64,000 nt of DNA from Ailurus styani (taxonomy: Eukaryota > Chordata > Mammalia > Carnivora > Ailuridae). The notes beneath the pieces are model-generated. The model was given only the letters and a program-made list of their open reading frames with translations, was not told the DNA's origin and did no database searches. The translations under genes were made by a program, and so were the position numbers. Location: NCBI GenBank assembly GCA_002007465.1, contig LNAC01000346.1, positions 2,307,525 to 2,371,524 on the forward strand, read 5' to 3'. Below, piece by piece: positions 13,188 through 25,395 of the stretch. How positions within the stretch are numbered: the stretch's first letter is position 1; each line of letters opens with the position of its first letter.

Positions 13188-13384
13188 GTTTTTAAAAAAT
13201 TTTTATTTATTTATTTGACACAGAAAAAGCACAAGCAGGGGGAGTGGCAAGCAGAGAGAGAGGGAGAAGCAGTCTTCTCACTGAGCAGGGAGAACAATGC
13301 AATGAAGGGCTTCATCCTAGGACCCTGGGATCAGGACCCAAGCCCAAGGTAGATGCTTAACTAACTGAGTCACTCAGGGACCCC
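13188..13384 (-). mobile_element. CAN-SINE, older type
   Basis: Minus orientation: tttatttatttatttgacac at the left, caggaccctgggatcagg-like core replaced by tcctaggaccctgggatcag, and gtcactcagggacccc at the right end. The diverged head box indicates an older copy. Flanking accaactacag and atcaactgtag look like an imperfect target duplication. Confidence 0.85.
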
Positions 13385-15872
13385 TATCAACTGTAGTTCC
13401 TAAGAGAATTTTGAGCCCAAACATTTTGAGAGACTCTTTGCCACTGTTGCTAATGAGGGCACATACTTACTTGATATTTTCCTGAAAAACTTGGGACCAA
13501 AGCAAAGAAAAACATTAATTTTTTTTAGCAGGCCCAGGAATAACAGATACTGAATATAGACAGAAAATCAGTCTTTTTAAAAAAATCTCTTTGATCTACT
13601 GATTCAAAACAAATTGAACTAGCATTTCCTCTGTGAAATATATATGATAACTAATAGTTATCTGTGTCTGTCTACTTACCTACCTATCTACCACGAAAAG
13701 CTTGCATCCGTATATAAATGTTTTTTTAAATGGAAAGTCTACTTTGAACATTTTAAATACTCAACATTTTATCATTGCATAAATAGAGTAAAGCTCTCTC
13801 TTATTACACCTCCACTTAACTGACTTCTAAGGTTAACCGGTATGGTCCATACTGACGGGTATCTTCTATGCATATTCAGGATTAGTTAGCTGTCCTCCAT
13901 AACATATCACTTACCTTTTTTCTGAACAGTTAGACTATCTATTATGCTTATCAAGAAAGTATTGTGCTTTTTTAAAAACTTGATTAGGCTATTTATACTT
14001 TCTATAACAAGTTATTTTAACTAGTGAAATATTACATAACTGGTAAAACAACAGTATGAGAAGAAAGAAAATTACTTTTTTTATAAAAACCAAATTAAAT
14101 GTGTTGGAAAAATGTGTCAATTACCCGCAGTCAAAGAGGTGTGCAGAAGACACATGTAAAAGATAAGATTGATACAAAAAAGTATAGGGTGGTTTATGCA
14201 TATTGTGTTTGTGAACAGCATCAACTAAAACTGGACATTGTAGACTATCAACCATAAAAGTGGTTTATGAGTGAGAGACTACATGTTAATTCAATCAACA
14301 CACACACAAATTTTTGATAATTGGTTTTGATCTTACTAGATAAAAAGCACCTTTAAGTATATCAAATTCTTTTTTTAGCAAATAAATGAGATAACTCTAA
14401 GAGACCCCAATTGCTGTTTTTAAATTACCTAAAAGAATTCAAAATAGATTTATATAAAATAATTTAGCTAGCCTATCTTTCATTCTGTAATCTAGTTCTT
14501 TCTTCCCTTCCTTTTTTACCGTTTCTTGTATTTTTCCTTGTTTTCCTTTCTCTTCTCCTTTCTTGTTCTCTCTACATAAGCTCACTCTCTTTCAAATTTC
14601 TCAAAGTGCTTGTTTAGAGCATTTCTATTTGCATCATGTGTTTAGATGTTATGTAAAATTAAATTGTGATTCCAAATATAGCATTTCCAGTTCTCTGCAG
14701 TATTTTAAGAATAGCCCTTGGCACATACAAATATCCCTGTTACAAATTAAAAATAATAGAGGAGTAAATATCCAAAAATGTTTATATTGGTTATTTGAAA
14801 GAAAAAAAAACATTAAATTTCCATTCTAGAGCTTCAAGAGGTTGAATTACTTGTAAAACAACTGCGGAAAAATAGATGTAAAAATTATCTTGCATGTTAC
14901 ATAGCTTCCTTAAAACCTTCATGAGATGCAAATCAAAATAGAGATACCTCCAACATGGAAAGGTCAAATAAATGGAAAATCTCTGGGATCAGATATAATG
15001 GTATGTTTTAATTCTCCCCATTTTTCACATAAATTTGATTAGTTATTTGTCTCAAAGGGGCAATAACTTTCTCTCTTAAGGAATTAGCCATTTATAACTC
15101 TTCATCATTTGGGCACAGTATTTTCACAATCCCTACTCAAGATAGTTTGAACATTTGGATTTTGGCTTTACTGCTTTAACTACATTGTTTGGTGTATTAT
15201 GAGAAAGGAAATAACTAATGAAGCTGAATAAGTAGAGCCTTCATTTACAGTGAAATTCTGGCATTGGAGTAAGCTATATGTTGGGAATGCCAAGTTTAGT
15301 TATAATGTTCAATGCTGCCAGCATATATTATCTTTCAGGGAAGTATAAAAATAAGATCCTTTGTTGGGAGTTTTTCAAGACCTCAAATAACACCTTTTAC
15401 AACATTTCCACAATGAGACAGTCTTCTCATTTTATAGTATTAATAAGTATACTGTGAAGAAAAAATGATAGGTTTCAGTCATACTTTCAAGGAAAATCCA
15501 TCACACGTTTGGATAAAATTTAGCCCTTTACTAAACTTGATGTGTATTCTAAAATTTAAAAAGATAGATAAATAAAAATAAAGACGAAATTCAAGTAAAT
15601 AAAAAATAGACATTTAAACCATCCTTTTAAAAATAATGCAGAGGTCGTAAAAGAAGTATAATTGAAGCATAAAATTACTCTTGTAACATTAAGAAGGGGT
15701 GGAGAGTGTAATGAAAATATGCAAATATAGTAAGAATACTGACATTGGGAAAAAGACTAACTATATGCATTTAATCAGTCCTATGAGACAACTTCTTGGG
15801 TACAGTTTTGCATTGCCCATTCAAAGCAGGAGAACAACAGAATTTTCAAACTAAAAGAGGACTTAGAGATTG

Positions 15873-15920
15873 ACCAAAAAACCAAAACCAAAACCAAAAA
15901 CAAACCAAAAAACAAAAACA
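15873..15920 (+). repeat. (CCAAAA)n-like simple repeat
   Basis: Irregular A-rich repeat of ccaaaa and aaacaa units; a low-complexity tract with no flanking duplication that I can see. Confidence 0.8.
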
Positions 15921-16794
15921 TTTTCCCACCCAATACAGGAATCACCTGATGAAAAAAATAAACTCAATAATAAGCTTCATTGATGCCATCCTCATTTCTC
16001 TTTGAAGACTCTGATGACTGAAACATTCTTACCTCAGAAAAAGCCCCCCCAAACCAAGAATCCAAAACTTCCATTTCATCCTATTATCTCTAATTTTATA
16101 ACATTCTTTCTTACTCCATTGAAATTTTGTTGGATGCAACTTCCTCCCATGGTTATGGTGTAGTTCACAGTTATTATACTCAAACACTTGTGCACCTAAC
16201 ATGTTATACACTGTATTCTAATGTATGTGTTAGTCAAAGAAAGTCAAATATCCCAGCAGACCTGTTGAAGCAGAATTCTTGGGAAAGAGGCAATATAGAT
16301 AGGATACGAGGTGTGTGAGTTTTACATAGCCTGTCCTACTCTGCGGCAGCATAAACATCCAGCAGGGTTGAAAGTCAAATTCTAGAAAAATGATTTTGAC
16401 AAGTTTTCATTCCTTACCAGGTGTGTTCAGAGGCTAGGATATAGTAACAGTTCGTCCTATTCTGCTGGGTCTCGGGACAGCAGGTACTACTCATTCCTGG
16501 GGCAATTGTTTTTGTGCTTCAGGCCCCAGATTACAGGTAGCTTTGTCACATCACTGTTCTTCATCAGGAGTCTAGGAATCCTTGACTAAGAGGGATGATT
16601 ATCTTCAGTACCAAGAATGTAACCATTTCCCACACAGTTATACAGGACAACTTCTTTTTTTCTGACAACTGCCTAAATGGAATCAGGCCTGAACAAGTAA
16701 ACCTTCCCTATCAAAATATCTTCAGGTATTTTAAGGAAACTTGCATTTTTCCTTTAAATCTTCCTTTAGGCTATTCAGGCCATCAGCTTTAGGC

Positions 16795-16915
16795 TTTGAA
16801 TTCCTTGAGTGCAAGAATCCCTCTTTCATCCCATTTATCAAGCACATGTCTGTTTCATAGTATACACTTCAGCGTTTATTAAATGCATAGATAAATAAAC
16901 CCTAATGCAGGACAT
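16795..16915 (+). mobile_element. L2 3'-end fragment (tentative)
   Basis: The order 'gaattccttgagtgcaagaa ... tttcatagtatacacttcagcgtttattaaatgcat' resembles the L2 end 'gctccttgagggcaggga ... cacatagtaggtgctcaataaatg'. It is a diverged, short remnant. Confidence 0.55.
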
Positions 16916-18449
16916 TGTTTCAGCATACTTTCCATAATGTTGGAGTTCATGGAGACTCCCTAAAGTTGATGGCCAGACCCAGGGTCTGTCTTCCAGATCC
17001 ATGTGTTTAACGTTCTTTGATAATGCAGTATGTAAATTAGTAGCGTGCAAAATTAGATGTTCTTTTTTAGCAGCAGAGTAACACTGTTGGCTCATATCAA
17101 GTTTGTGGTCATATAAAATCTTGGACCTTTACATGAACTCCTGTCATTCCACAAGTCTAACCTTATATTATGTTCAAAAGAAAAATGGTCTCATCTTTGA
17201 GCAGTTACATCCTGTACTTAGAAAATTATCTTTTGAACTGAAAATCAGGGCCACATGGTTTTGTCTGTAACACTTTATCTTGCTGCTTGCAGTTCAGTTT
17301 ATTCTGTCAAGTTCAGTTTGCTTTCAGAATGTGTAATCCTCCATAGTAGCAACCCTCTATTGCCTTTTGCAGATCTGACAGACACATCTCTTTCCTATCT
17401 AAACAAAAATACTCAGCCATGGGGGATAGAGGGCGTCCCTGTGGCATACTATAATCAACTGGTTTTGACATGAATGGACTCATTATAATTAGTGTGATTT
17501 TTTTTCATAAGCAGCTGTGAATATAGGGCAATCTGCATAAAATCAAGAACAATAGGAAAAATGTGGCAGCTCTTAAACTGCCTTGATCTTGTAGTCTGGC
17601 ACCATAGCAAATAAACTGTGGAAGGAAGGACTAAGAATGGATTTCCAACTTAGATCCACATTCCATGTGACCATTCTGGAGCTGTATATGTTCAGCATCA
17701 GTCTTTCTGTGTTTCAGTGTTCCTTATCTGTCAAAAAGATGCAGATAGAGGCATTAGATGAGATGGTGCATTAATTGTGCCAAGGACAGCTTGGGACTTG
17801 GAGTGGGAGGGAATGAAATATTCAACGACTCCTCTGTAAAGAAAGACAATGAGGACATTTGGAACTGTGAACATGATAAGCCCCCCACCTTTTTTTTTTT
17901 TTGCTATCTGTTGATCTCTTCATCTTTTTTATTTCAATACATCTGCAGATTTTGGTTTTTTGAATTCTTTATTCTAGTTTATAAATATTGGCATATTTGT
18001 GCATCTCTGGTCTGGCACCATTGAAAAGTAAATGCCAAAATGGGATTAAATGTGCAAGGGTATTATTAGAGGAGCCCTTGAGTGGGAGAAAATGGGGAGA
18101 GAGTCGGGCATGTCTGGGATAGTTTTAAGACCACACTGTTCGTCTGACTCTGAGTGGAAGAGAAGGAGAGAGGATGGGTGGAAGCCAACAGTGTAGTGTA
18201 AGAAAGGTTCAGTGAGGCCATCTGGGAGCCCTTCAGCCAAAGTCCTCAGGGGAGTCTGTCTTTGAGGGACTGTCCTGCCTTGGACCATTGTTGGCTAATG
18301 GGAAGGGTGGCCTCAAAGACCACGTTCAGGACACTGCAGCTGCAGTCTTAATCACTTGAGCTTTCTGTAGTTGGAGGATGTGAGCCAGGGCCTCTTTGAA
18401 AAGTTTGGGTCTTTATTAAAGGAAGGTGAAAAAAACATATAGATCATGG

Positions 18450-18646
18450 GGTGCCTGGGTGGCTCAGTGGGTTAAAGCCTCTGCCTTCAGCTCAGGTCAT
18501 GATCTCAGGGTCCTGGGATCGAGGCCCACATCGGGCTCCCTGCTCAGCAGGGAGGGAGCCTGCTTCCTCTTCTCTCTCTGCCTGGTTCTCTGCCTACTTG
18601 TTATCTCTCTCTCTGTGTTGAATAAATAAATAAAATCTTAAAAAAC
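18450..18646 (+). mobile_element. CAN-SINE, mustelid-type, young
   Basis: Starts ggtgcctgggtggctcagtg with the gtgggttaaagcc head, has the ctctgcctacttgt tail motif and ends in (AAATA)n/A. Long target duplications flank it, at 18430-18449 and 18647-18666, identical at 19 of 20 positions (ending agatcatgg), indicating recent insertion. A small 'ggga' duplication is present in the cagcagggagggagcc segment. Confidence 0.97.
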
Positions 18647-18814
18647 AAAAAACATAAAGATCATGGTCACCTATACTAATGTTGAAATAGCATTAGAGAC
18701 ATAACATATTCTCATTATAAAGACTTGTTATATATGAGCATTTTTGAATGCAAAGATAATAATACATGTAATTGTTAATGCTGCCAAGTAGTATAAATGT
18801 GCATAAACATTATT

Positions 18815-18875
18815 AAAAGGAAGAAGAAAAGGAAAAAAAGGTGGAAAGGAAGGAAGAGAAAGAAGAGGAGAAAAC
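18815..18875 (+). repeat. Purine-rich tract
   Basis: About 60 bases almost entirely A and G (ggaagaagaaaaggaaaaaa and similar). Low-complexity tract with no coding meaning. Confidence 0.7.
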
Positions 18876-18989
18876 ACCGCAATAATCAACACTGATAAAA
18901 TGCCACCGATATGCCATGGCATTATATAACTGAAAGAGACCTTAGAAATTACCTAATACAAACTGCACTTCCTAAAAATTAGAAGACAC

Positions 18990-19193
18990 GGGGCACCTGG
19001 TGGTTCAGTTGGTTAAGTCTCTAGCTCTTGGTTTCAGCTCAGGTCATGATCTCAGTGTCCTGGGATCAAGCCCTGTATTAGACTCCATGCTCAGTGGGAA
19101 GTCTGCTTGAGGATTCTCCCTCTCCCTTTGCCCCTCCCTCTGCTCACATGCACTCTCTCTCTACAATAAATAAATAAACAAATCTTAAAAAAA
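18990..19193 (+). mobile_element. CAN-SINE, older caniform type
   Basis: Starts ggggcacctggtggttcagt with a ttggttaagtctc head, includes tgatctcagtgtcctgggat, and ends in aaataaataaacaaatctt plus A tail. It is more diverged than the mustelid-type copies. Flanking aaaattagaagaca and aaaattcaagaca (about 18976-18989 and 19191-19203) resemble a target duplication. It appears inserted into an older MIR-like stretch that resumes with 'gcaatttgctcaaggctgcacag' at about 19219. Confidence 0.92.
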
Positions 19194-19203
19194 AATTCAA
19201 GAC

Positions 19204-21413
19204 AGGACCAGAAATTTAAGCAATTTGCTCAAGGCTGCACAGATCCTTAATTCTGTTCTTACCTTCCATCACTTCACATGCATACTGACTAGATGGAAAA
19301 TTGTGGAAGGGTCTAATGCATAGTAGGCAAAATGACATGGCAGTAGAGGAGTGAATCTTCTCCCCACCACATGGTCACAAAAAGCAAGTTAATGCCGTAT
19401 GCAACATTCATATTCTGGAAGAGGAGGCCTTGTTGCTATTAATTCTTAAGCAGTGTTTGAAGTAAAGGTTGGAAACTGTGTTCTGGGATAAGCACTGGAC
19501 AGGATAGGAAAGATGGAACTCTTAAATTGCCAAAGGACTTCCTTATTAAAGCAAAAAGATTGCATGGAGAATGCAAGTATAGTTCTACCAACAAATGAAT
19601 GGAAGAATGGTACAACTGACATGTAGCCTTCCTGCTGGATGTGCAGGAGGACTATTCGTGCCCCTGCTTTAGAGGGGAAGGTTAGTTTGCACACTAGGGA
19701 CAGTTAGGAAGAGCTCACAAAGGTCACCTTTCAAACTCTGGTATTTTAAATCTAAATACGCCTTCAACAAAAGGAGTTTTTCTTTAATCCTACTGTCCTT
19801 TTTATTCTTCAGGAATATACTAAACAAAACAATTTAAAAAATAGTTTTTATGTTAGAAGTGCACCAAATGATATGAGCTATCTTTCATTTTGTTTAAAAT
19901 AGTGACTAATTAAAATCAGTGAGACACTTGCTGATTAGGGAGTTTTGTTTTTCTTTACAAAAGAACTATACCTATAGTTCTATGGTTTCAAATTTCTAAT
20001 AACTACAAGTAGAGATTTTCTTGTATTTTTTTTAATTCCTGAGAATGAGAAAAGATAAGTTATGGCAATTATAATTAGGGAGGATATATATAACACATAG
20101 ATGATATTATACAAAAGATATAAGTGGAGAGCATGAAATGAAGATGGAAAAGTTGAACCACAGATTGTTTCTGACAACGTTGTTCTAGATCAGTGATGTA
20201 GGGGTCACATTCCTAGCTCTCTCCACCTGCCCATTTCCATGCCCTGCTGTATAGCATTTCAGTTTTCAGAGGTTTATGTGCAAGTTCGTGACAATAGGAG
20301 ATAAATCCTGTAATTATATTAACCCCTCTGAATTTTTGAGATTATGATCATTTGACCCCTGATGTAAAAATTAAACAACAAAAATATTTTTAAGCAAATA
20401 TATCCAGAGTTAGCTCAATGAAACTATTAACAGTGGTTTTGACTGTTGAAGAAGAAAAAAGGAACAAGTGCAAGAGAATAGCAGTCTCCACAAACCCTTA
20501 TTTAACTATTGTTCAGTTACAAATTCAGAAGTTACTATGAGTTTTGGTATAAATTGGGAGGGAAGAGGGGACTTAAATGGTTTTTTATTTCTCAGTGAGA
20601 ATTTTAACTTCAACCTAAACATTCCTTTATAATTTTAGGCAGTGGATTTTGGTGATTTATCTCATATACTGAAAGATTCTTATTTGAACTCAGAAGAAAG
20701 GGGAGGTCTTTCATAAACATAGGTTCAAGGAATTTGAGGTATGCAGAACAAGTAATTTTCATCATTGACTCTTAGTTTTTAACATCTCCAGTTATTAATT
20801 TTGTCTTTCAGCATTAAAGAAGTGTAGCACCTTGCCCAAGGCCATGAGGCTAGTCTATGGATGAACAAAGAAACCACAGAATCTTAATTTTTTCTTTTAA
20901 CCCAAAATAATAGACCATCTAGGCTATGAAAATTTATAAACATTAAGATAACCAATTAAAAACTACCAGAAACCAAAGAAAATAATAAATAAAATCAGTA
21001 TGGGCTTGGGAAGGAGGCAGTCTTCCATTTTCATATGCTGTTATTTATTTGTAAATAAGTTTCCTTTGCGCTGATTCTGTGGTGACCTTACTTTCAGAAT
21101 CTGAAGACTGAAAGTAACCACCAAGGTCACTTAACTCTATTCCCCAACTTCATAAGCTGGCACTTCACTATGCCTTTCTGACGGATGTCTGCATTTTGAG
21201 TGACTGCCAGAGAAGGAGATTGCTAACCTCTCAACTGGAAATTCAGACTTGTCTTGAAAACAGGGAGTTCTTATCTATAACCTATATTGTTATTTAGCAT
21301 TTGGACTTAGAAAAGTATTGGTCATGGTCCAACTGTGTTTCCCACTGCATTCATATTTTCAAAGTGAAACCCCAACTTTGATTTTCCATTTTTAAGGAAC
21401 CTGGCGCATTTTT
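19204..21413. other. Intergenic sequence, no gene recognised
   Basis: No exon or RNA gene is seen. A MIR-like remnant lies at about 19210-19245, and a 10+6-bp hairpin at 21082-21130. The rest is AT-rich and unassigned. Confidence 0.55.
21082..21130 (+). repeat. Short inverted repeat (hairpin)
   Basis: gtgacc plus ttactttcag (21082-21097) is mirrored by ctgaaagtaa (21108-21117) and ggtcac (21125-21130), with a 10-base loop and a 7-base asymmetric bulge. This could be the remnant of a palindromic miniature transposon, or chance. Confidence 0.75.
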
Positions 21414-21606
21414 TTTCAAAGATTTTATTCATTTGTCAGAGAGAGAGGGAGAGGTCACAAGCTGGCAGAATGGCAGGCAAAGGCAGAGAGAGAAGCAGGC
21501 TCCCTGCCGAGCAAGGAGCCTGATGAGGGACTCGGTTCTAGGACCCTGGGATCATGACCTGAGCTGAAGGCAGCCGCTTAACCAACTGAGCCACCCAGGT
21601 GTTCTC
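21414..21606 (-). mobile_element. CAN-SINE, caniform type
   Basis: Minus orientation: tttcaaagattttattcatt at the left, then tctaggaccctgggatcatg and ttaaccaactgagccaccca near the right end. Flanks acctggcgcattttt and ccctggcatgtttct form a diverged target duplication. It has the 'ggttaag' type head. Confidence 0.92.
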
Positions 21607-24426
21607 CCTGGCATGTTTCTTGAATAGGAGACTCCCCACTTGTCAGTCCAGTTCCTATTTAAGTGTTTAAGATGTTGGTGACTTTCGCTGTACCTTGTCT
21701 TTTTCAAGACTTCCCTTGGCATCGTGGCATGGAAGTAAAATATTACTTAGTAGGGTTGAGTTACAGACTGGGCAAGGAGTAGTAATTGCCACTCCTACCT
21801 GCCAGGCAGCAGATAAATTTGCCCACAAGTCACTGCCCCAGCAACTTGGCACCTGCAATTGACCTGTTATCAGATTGATAGCCGTGAGATAAATAGTCCA
21901 GTGTTACCTGCTTTAAGAAATTGAACATCTCATCTTGTGGCTTTAACCTATAAAGTTGCCAAGAGAGTTTTATTCTCTTCCTTATCTAACAAACCAAAAC
22001 TTGAGCTCTTAAAAAATCTGCCCCAGGACAGAAAGACTGGCTCACTTTCTCATGATTTCTTTGAGCAGGAGGAAGCCAGAAAATGTGTTAGTTTGATTTG
22101 GGTTGTTGGATTTGCTACAGGAAAAATCAGACCACACTACAAAGATTTATCAGATAATTATGTTTTATTTAACCACAAACTAACAACTAAGGACTTAAAA
22201 AGGATTTAAAATATTTGGATAAGGAAAAAAATTCTGAAATTTTGAATTCCTTTTCTTTAAAATCACATTCACATTTCCAATTAAGTAAATAATTACTTTC
22301 TCCATTCCTGAATCTGCAAGGCTCACTGGAATGTGCAATGTGCCAAGGAATAGACATTGTTTTAAAGAAGGAGTTATAATTATAGTTCTGCTATAGATTG
22401 ACTCTGACAAATTGCTTATGTTTGATTTGCCTCAATTTATTTAGATGTATATCGTCATTAGCTGGTCTCCTTGCCTGATACTTAACCTAGCTTGGTTTTA
22501 TAAATGGGGAAAATTTATTTCAAAAAAAAGCATGAAGGCCAATATCCTTATCAATTCATTTCGTGTGTCTGTGTGTGGAAATATGTTTTGCCAAAAGAAC
22601 ATTATTTTGGACAAAATAGAGGTAACTCTAGCATGGTTAAACATTTTCTCCTTGGGTAATGAATCATTTTGTTTCAAATGTATATATTTGAGCATCACAG
22701 CTTTTATCTATCTGGTCACATGTTATTGGGCCATTTTCATTTCCTATTTGATTGTTAATCAATTGGGGATAGGGTTCACTGAATGTCTATACATAAAGAT
22801 ATGTGTGCATCTAAGTCTGTCTATCTTCCAGTTCCTTAAACAATGATTTCTTAGACATGAGGAAATATTTGGGCTATGTGTGTGGTTTCAGAATAAAAAA
22901 ATAATTCTGTAGATGAGCTAATTAATGTACAACAATAACCGAATGCACAATAATAACATTTACCTTAGGTCTTCATTCATCTTTACATGTGACCCATACT
23001 TGGCATTACAGAATACTCTTTGTAGGGTCCCTGGTGTCAGACAGTTTATGGTTTTAAGGAGAGAACATTTTTTACATAATTAGATTAGTAGTTCCATGTA
23101 TATTAGTGAATAAATGTTTCTTACCTTATTCTTTTATTCCATTTTTGTTGTTGTTGTTGTTTTGTAATTAGACTTGGAAAAGGTCATAAAGCCAAGTCAG
23201 TGGTTATGTGTGCTACTTTGATCATGTTGCTGCTTTGGTGCCTGCTTTTGTTGGCAAGATTTGGGGCCGTTAATCCTCATCTCTGAGATACAAACACAAA
23301 CATACATACATATTTCTTTCAAACTGCTGTTTATCAAGGTCTTCTCTCTAAAACGAATTCTTAGCCTCTGTGATCTAGAAGAATAGACATATTCTAAACT
23401 ACCCAAACAGATAACAACATTAACGATGCTGTAAATATTATTTGCAGATAAATGGATGTAGTGATTTTGAATTACAACATGAAATATAGAAGATGAGAAT
23501 AAAGTTTGAACTGGTAAGGATTATACTGAGTTTAGAATCTTTATTAGGAGTGTTTTTACAAGATATATCCCCAACGTAAGATGTTACTCCTGGGGGAATA
23601 TTTAGCATCTTGACACTGGTAGGCCTATCTAATATTCTATCTGCTTTTAGGTTAGGTAGCTGTTTGTTGCTAATGTGAAAGAAGAGATGAATGGCATCCT
23701 TACAAGGAAGAAAAACCTCTGAAACTGAAGAGACTCCATACGTCATTAAAGCTTTGCTCTATGAAAGGCAGATCTCCTCAAATGTCTTAAAAACATTAGA
23801 ACAAACAAACAAACAAACAAAAAACATCAGAGTAAGGCTGGTTGTCCTTGGGCTATACTCTCACTGGTCACTGGCTCATGGTCACGTCTCTTTTTCTGAT
23901 TTCCTGATGGACTTTCTGTTCTACATTGCTACCCAAACCGCCAGACTGCACCCTCAATCACATTTGGAAGTGTTTCCTGAGATGTGGTTTTTGCAGTTAG
24001 TTGTTGTTGTGTTTTGTTTTTTTTTTTCCTACCCTGGCTGGCTGCTGGCAGGCAGTTCAATTTCAGCTAATCTTACCCTTTTTTCTTTTTCTTTTGCTTC
24101 TTTGTTTAAATTTAAGTCTAGCTGGAGTTTATCATGGAGGAAATGCTAAACAAATGTTTATAGAGTTTCCAAAATCATTTTAAAGATCTCTCTCATTTTG
24201 ACCTAACTGTAATACAAATCAAGGTAGATTATGCATGATATTTTGGTTAATTTTCTTTTCATTCATTGCTATGGTAAATTTTTGTCCTTCTTTAGAAAGT
24301 ATAAGAGATCAAAACTTTGCTTACCATTGCTCTTTGTAATGGCTAGGTTTTAGGGGAAAAAATAGTGTTTTTGTTTAATGTTAAAACATTAACATTTTAA
24401 CAATGTTATTGTTGCCAAAATTCCTA
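21607..24426. other. AT-rich intergenic sequence, no gene recognised
   Basis: No coding or RNA gene is supported. Simple repeats include (TTG)n at about 23145-23162 and (CAAA)n at about 23803-23825. Open frames of 60-152 codons, including 22445-22846 and 23691-24149, contain no known domain and their composition follows local AT or low-complexity content. Confidence 0.6.
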
Positions 24427-24427
24427 N
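24427..24427. other. Single ambiguous base (N)
   Basis: The only N in the window. It lies exactly one base before the left end of the 612-bp palindrome, which suggests an unresolved assembly join at this point. Confidence 0.99.
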
Positions 24428-24705
24428 GCTATGTATTTTTTTCTATGTACTTATTAGCTTCAAAATAATTTTACTATGTATATTTTTTTCATATTCATCT
24501 TCCCCACCCCAATTATTGATAGAATATAAATTCCATGGGGGCAGGATTTGGTCTTTTTTGTTGTTGTTTTCTCAGTGATTTAATCCAAGTGCCTCGAATA
24601 ATGTCTAGCAAATAGTAAACATTCATTAAATGAATTATTAATTATATAAACAAATAAATGACTGGTGAAATTCATCTTTATCAAGGATCCAGTACCTATC
24701 CTGAC

Positions 24706-24761
<56 letters not shown>

Positions 24762-25039
24762 GTCAGGATAGGTACTGGATCCTTGATAAAGATGAATTTC
24801 ACCAGTCATTTATTTGTTTATATAATTAATAATTCATTTAATGAATGTTTACTATTTGCTAGACATTATTCGAGGCACTTGGATTAAATCACTGAGAAAA
24901 CAACAACAAAAAAGACCAAATCCTGCCCCCATGGAATTTATATTCTATCAATAATTGGGGTGGGGAAGATGAATATGAAAAAAATATACATAGTAAAATT
25001 ATTTTGAAGCTAATAAGTACATAGAAAAAAATACATAGC
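24428..25039. repeat. Perfect 612-bp palindrome centred on (TA)23
   Basis: Bases 24428-24710 and 24757-25039 are exact reverse complements (283 bp each) by direct reading, and the 46-bp (TA)n centre is itself self-complementary. That gives 306-bp arms with the midpoint between 24733 and 24734. Each arm contains an L2 3'-end segment. The L2 continues beyond the right arm but not beyond the left arm, and the left arm starts next to an N. The right arm is therefore probably original and the left an inverted copy, either a fold-back assembly artefact or a recent inverted duplication. Confidence 0.97.
24711..24756 (+). repeat. (TA)23 microsatellite at palindrome centre
   Basis: Uninterrupted TA dinucleotides, 46 bases, forming the symmetry centre. 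Such tracts readily extrude as hairpins and are hard to sequence and assemble. Confidence 0.98.
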
Positions 25040-25395
25040 AGCCTTGGGGAATTCTGGAGGCATGAGTGGCAATTGTAATCAGTGTGGTCACCATGGGCTT
25101 CACTGAGCAGGTGACATGAAGGCCTGAATGTAGGAGCCTGATATTTATGAATCATCAGTAGTGTCAGTGTGGCTGGAGTGGAGTGAGTGAGGGGAAGAAA
25201 TCGAGGGTGGCATCAGAATGGTAACAGAGGGCTGGGTCTCATAGAGCCTCATAAACACTTGTGAGAATGTTGGCTGTCATTCTAAATAAAAATATGTGAT
25301 ATTGCATGGATTTGAAGAGTAGAATAAAATGATGCAACATATGATCTGGAACAATGACTCTGACTTGTTTTTCAAGAAACCTCTACAGTATTAAT
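24787..25395 (-). mobile_element. L2 LINE fragment, minus orientation
   Basis: From left to right this follows the reverse-complemented L2 3' region in order: ttcatttaatgaatgtttac, the tttgctagacat box, catggaatttatattctatc, then ggcttcactgagcaggtgac (25093-25112), gtgtggctggagtggagtga and the gatctggaacaatgactctg segment near 25343. The run crosses the right end of the palindrome at 25039 without a break in L2 order. Family recognised from memory; strongly diverged. Confidence 0.75.

Larger units (their letters stand above)
13385..18429. other. AT-rich intergenic sequence with small old repeats
   Basis: No gene is recognised. It contains a CCAAAA-rich low-complexity patch (15873-15920), an L2 3'-end-like fragment (16795-16915) and a MIR-like stretch (17690-17800, containing ttccttatctgtcaaaaaga). 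The region 18040-18420 is relatively GC-richer and may be an old LTR or other repeat, but I cannot name it. Open frames here lack recognisable domains. Confidence 0.55.

Noticed and set aside
22445..22846. 133-codon plus-strand frame with membrane-like segments
   Set aside because: AT-rich DNA gives hydrophobic frames by chance. There is no known domain, and a minus-strand frame overlaps it.
23691..24149. 152-codon plus-strand open frame, the longest in the window
   Set aside because: It spans (CAAA)n and poly-T low-complexity DNA, has no domain I recognise and no sign of splice structure. Length alone is compatible with chance in 64 kb.
24428..24733. Left palindrome arm as a rho-independent terminator or a functional hairpin RNA gene
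   Set aside because: The genome is eukaryotic, the structure is a 306-bp arm around a microsatellite, and an assembly join lies at its edge. A functional hairpin is not supported.
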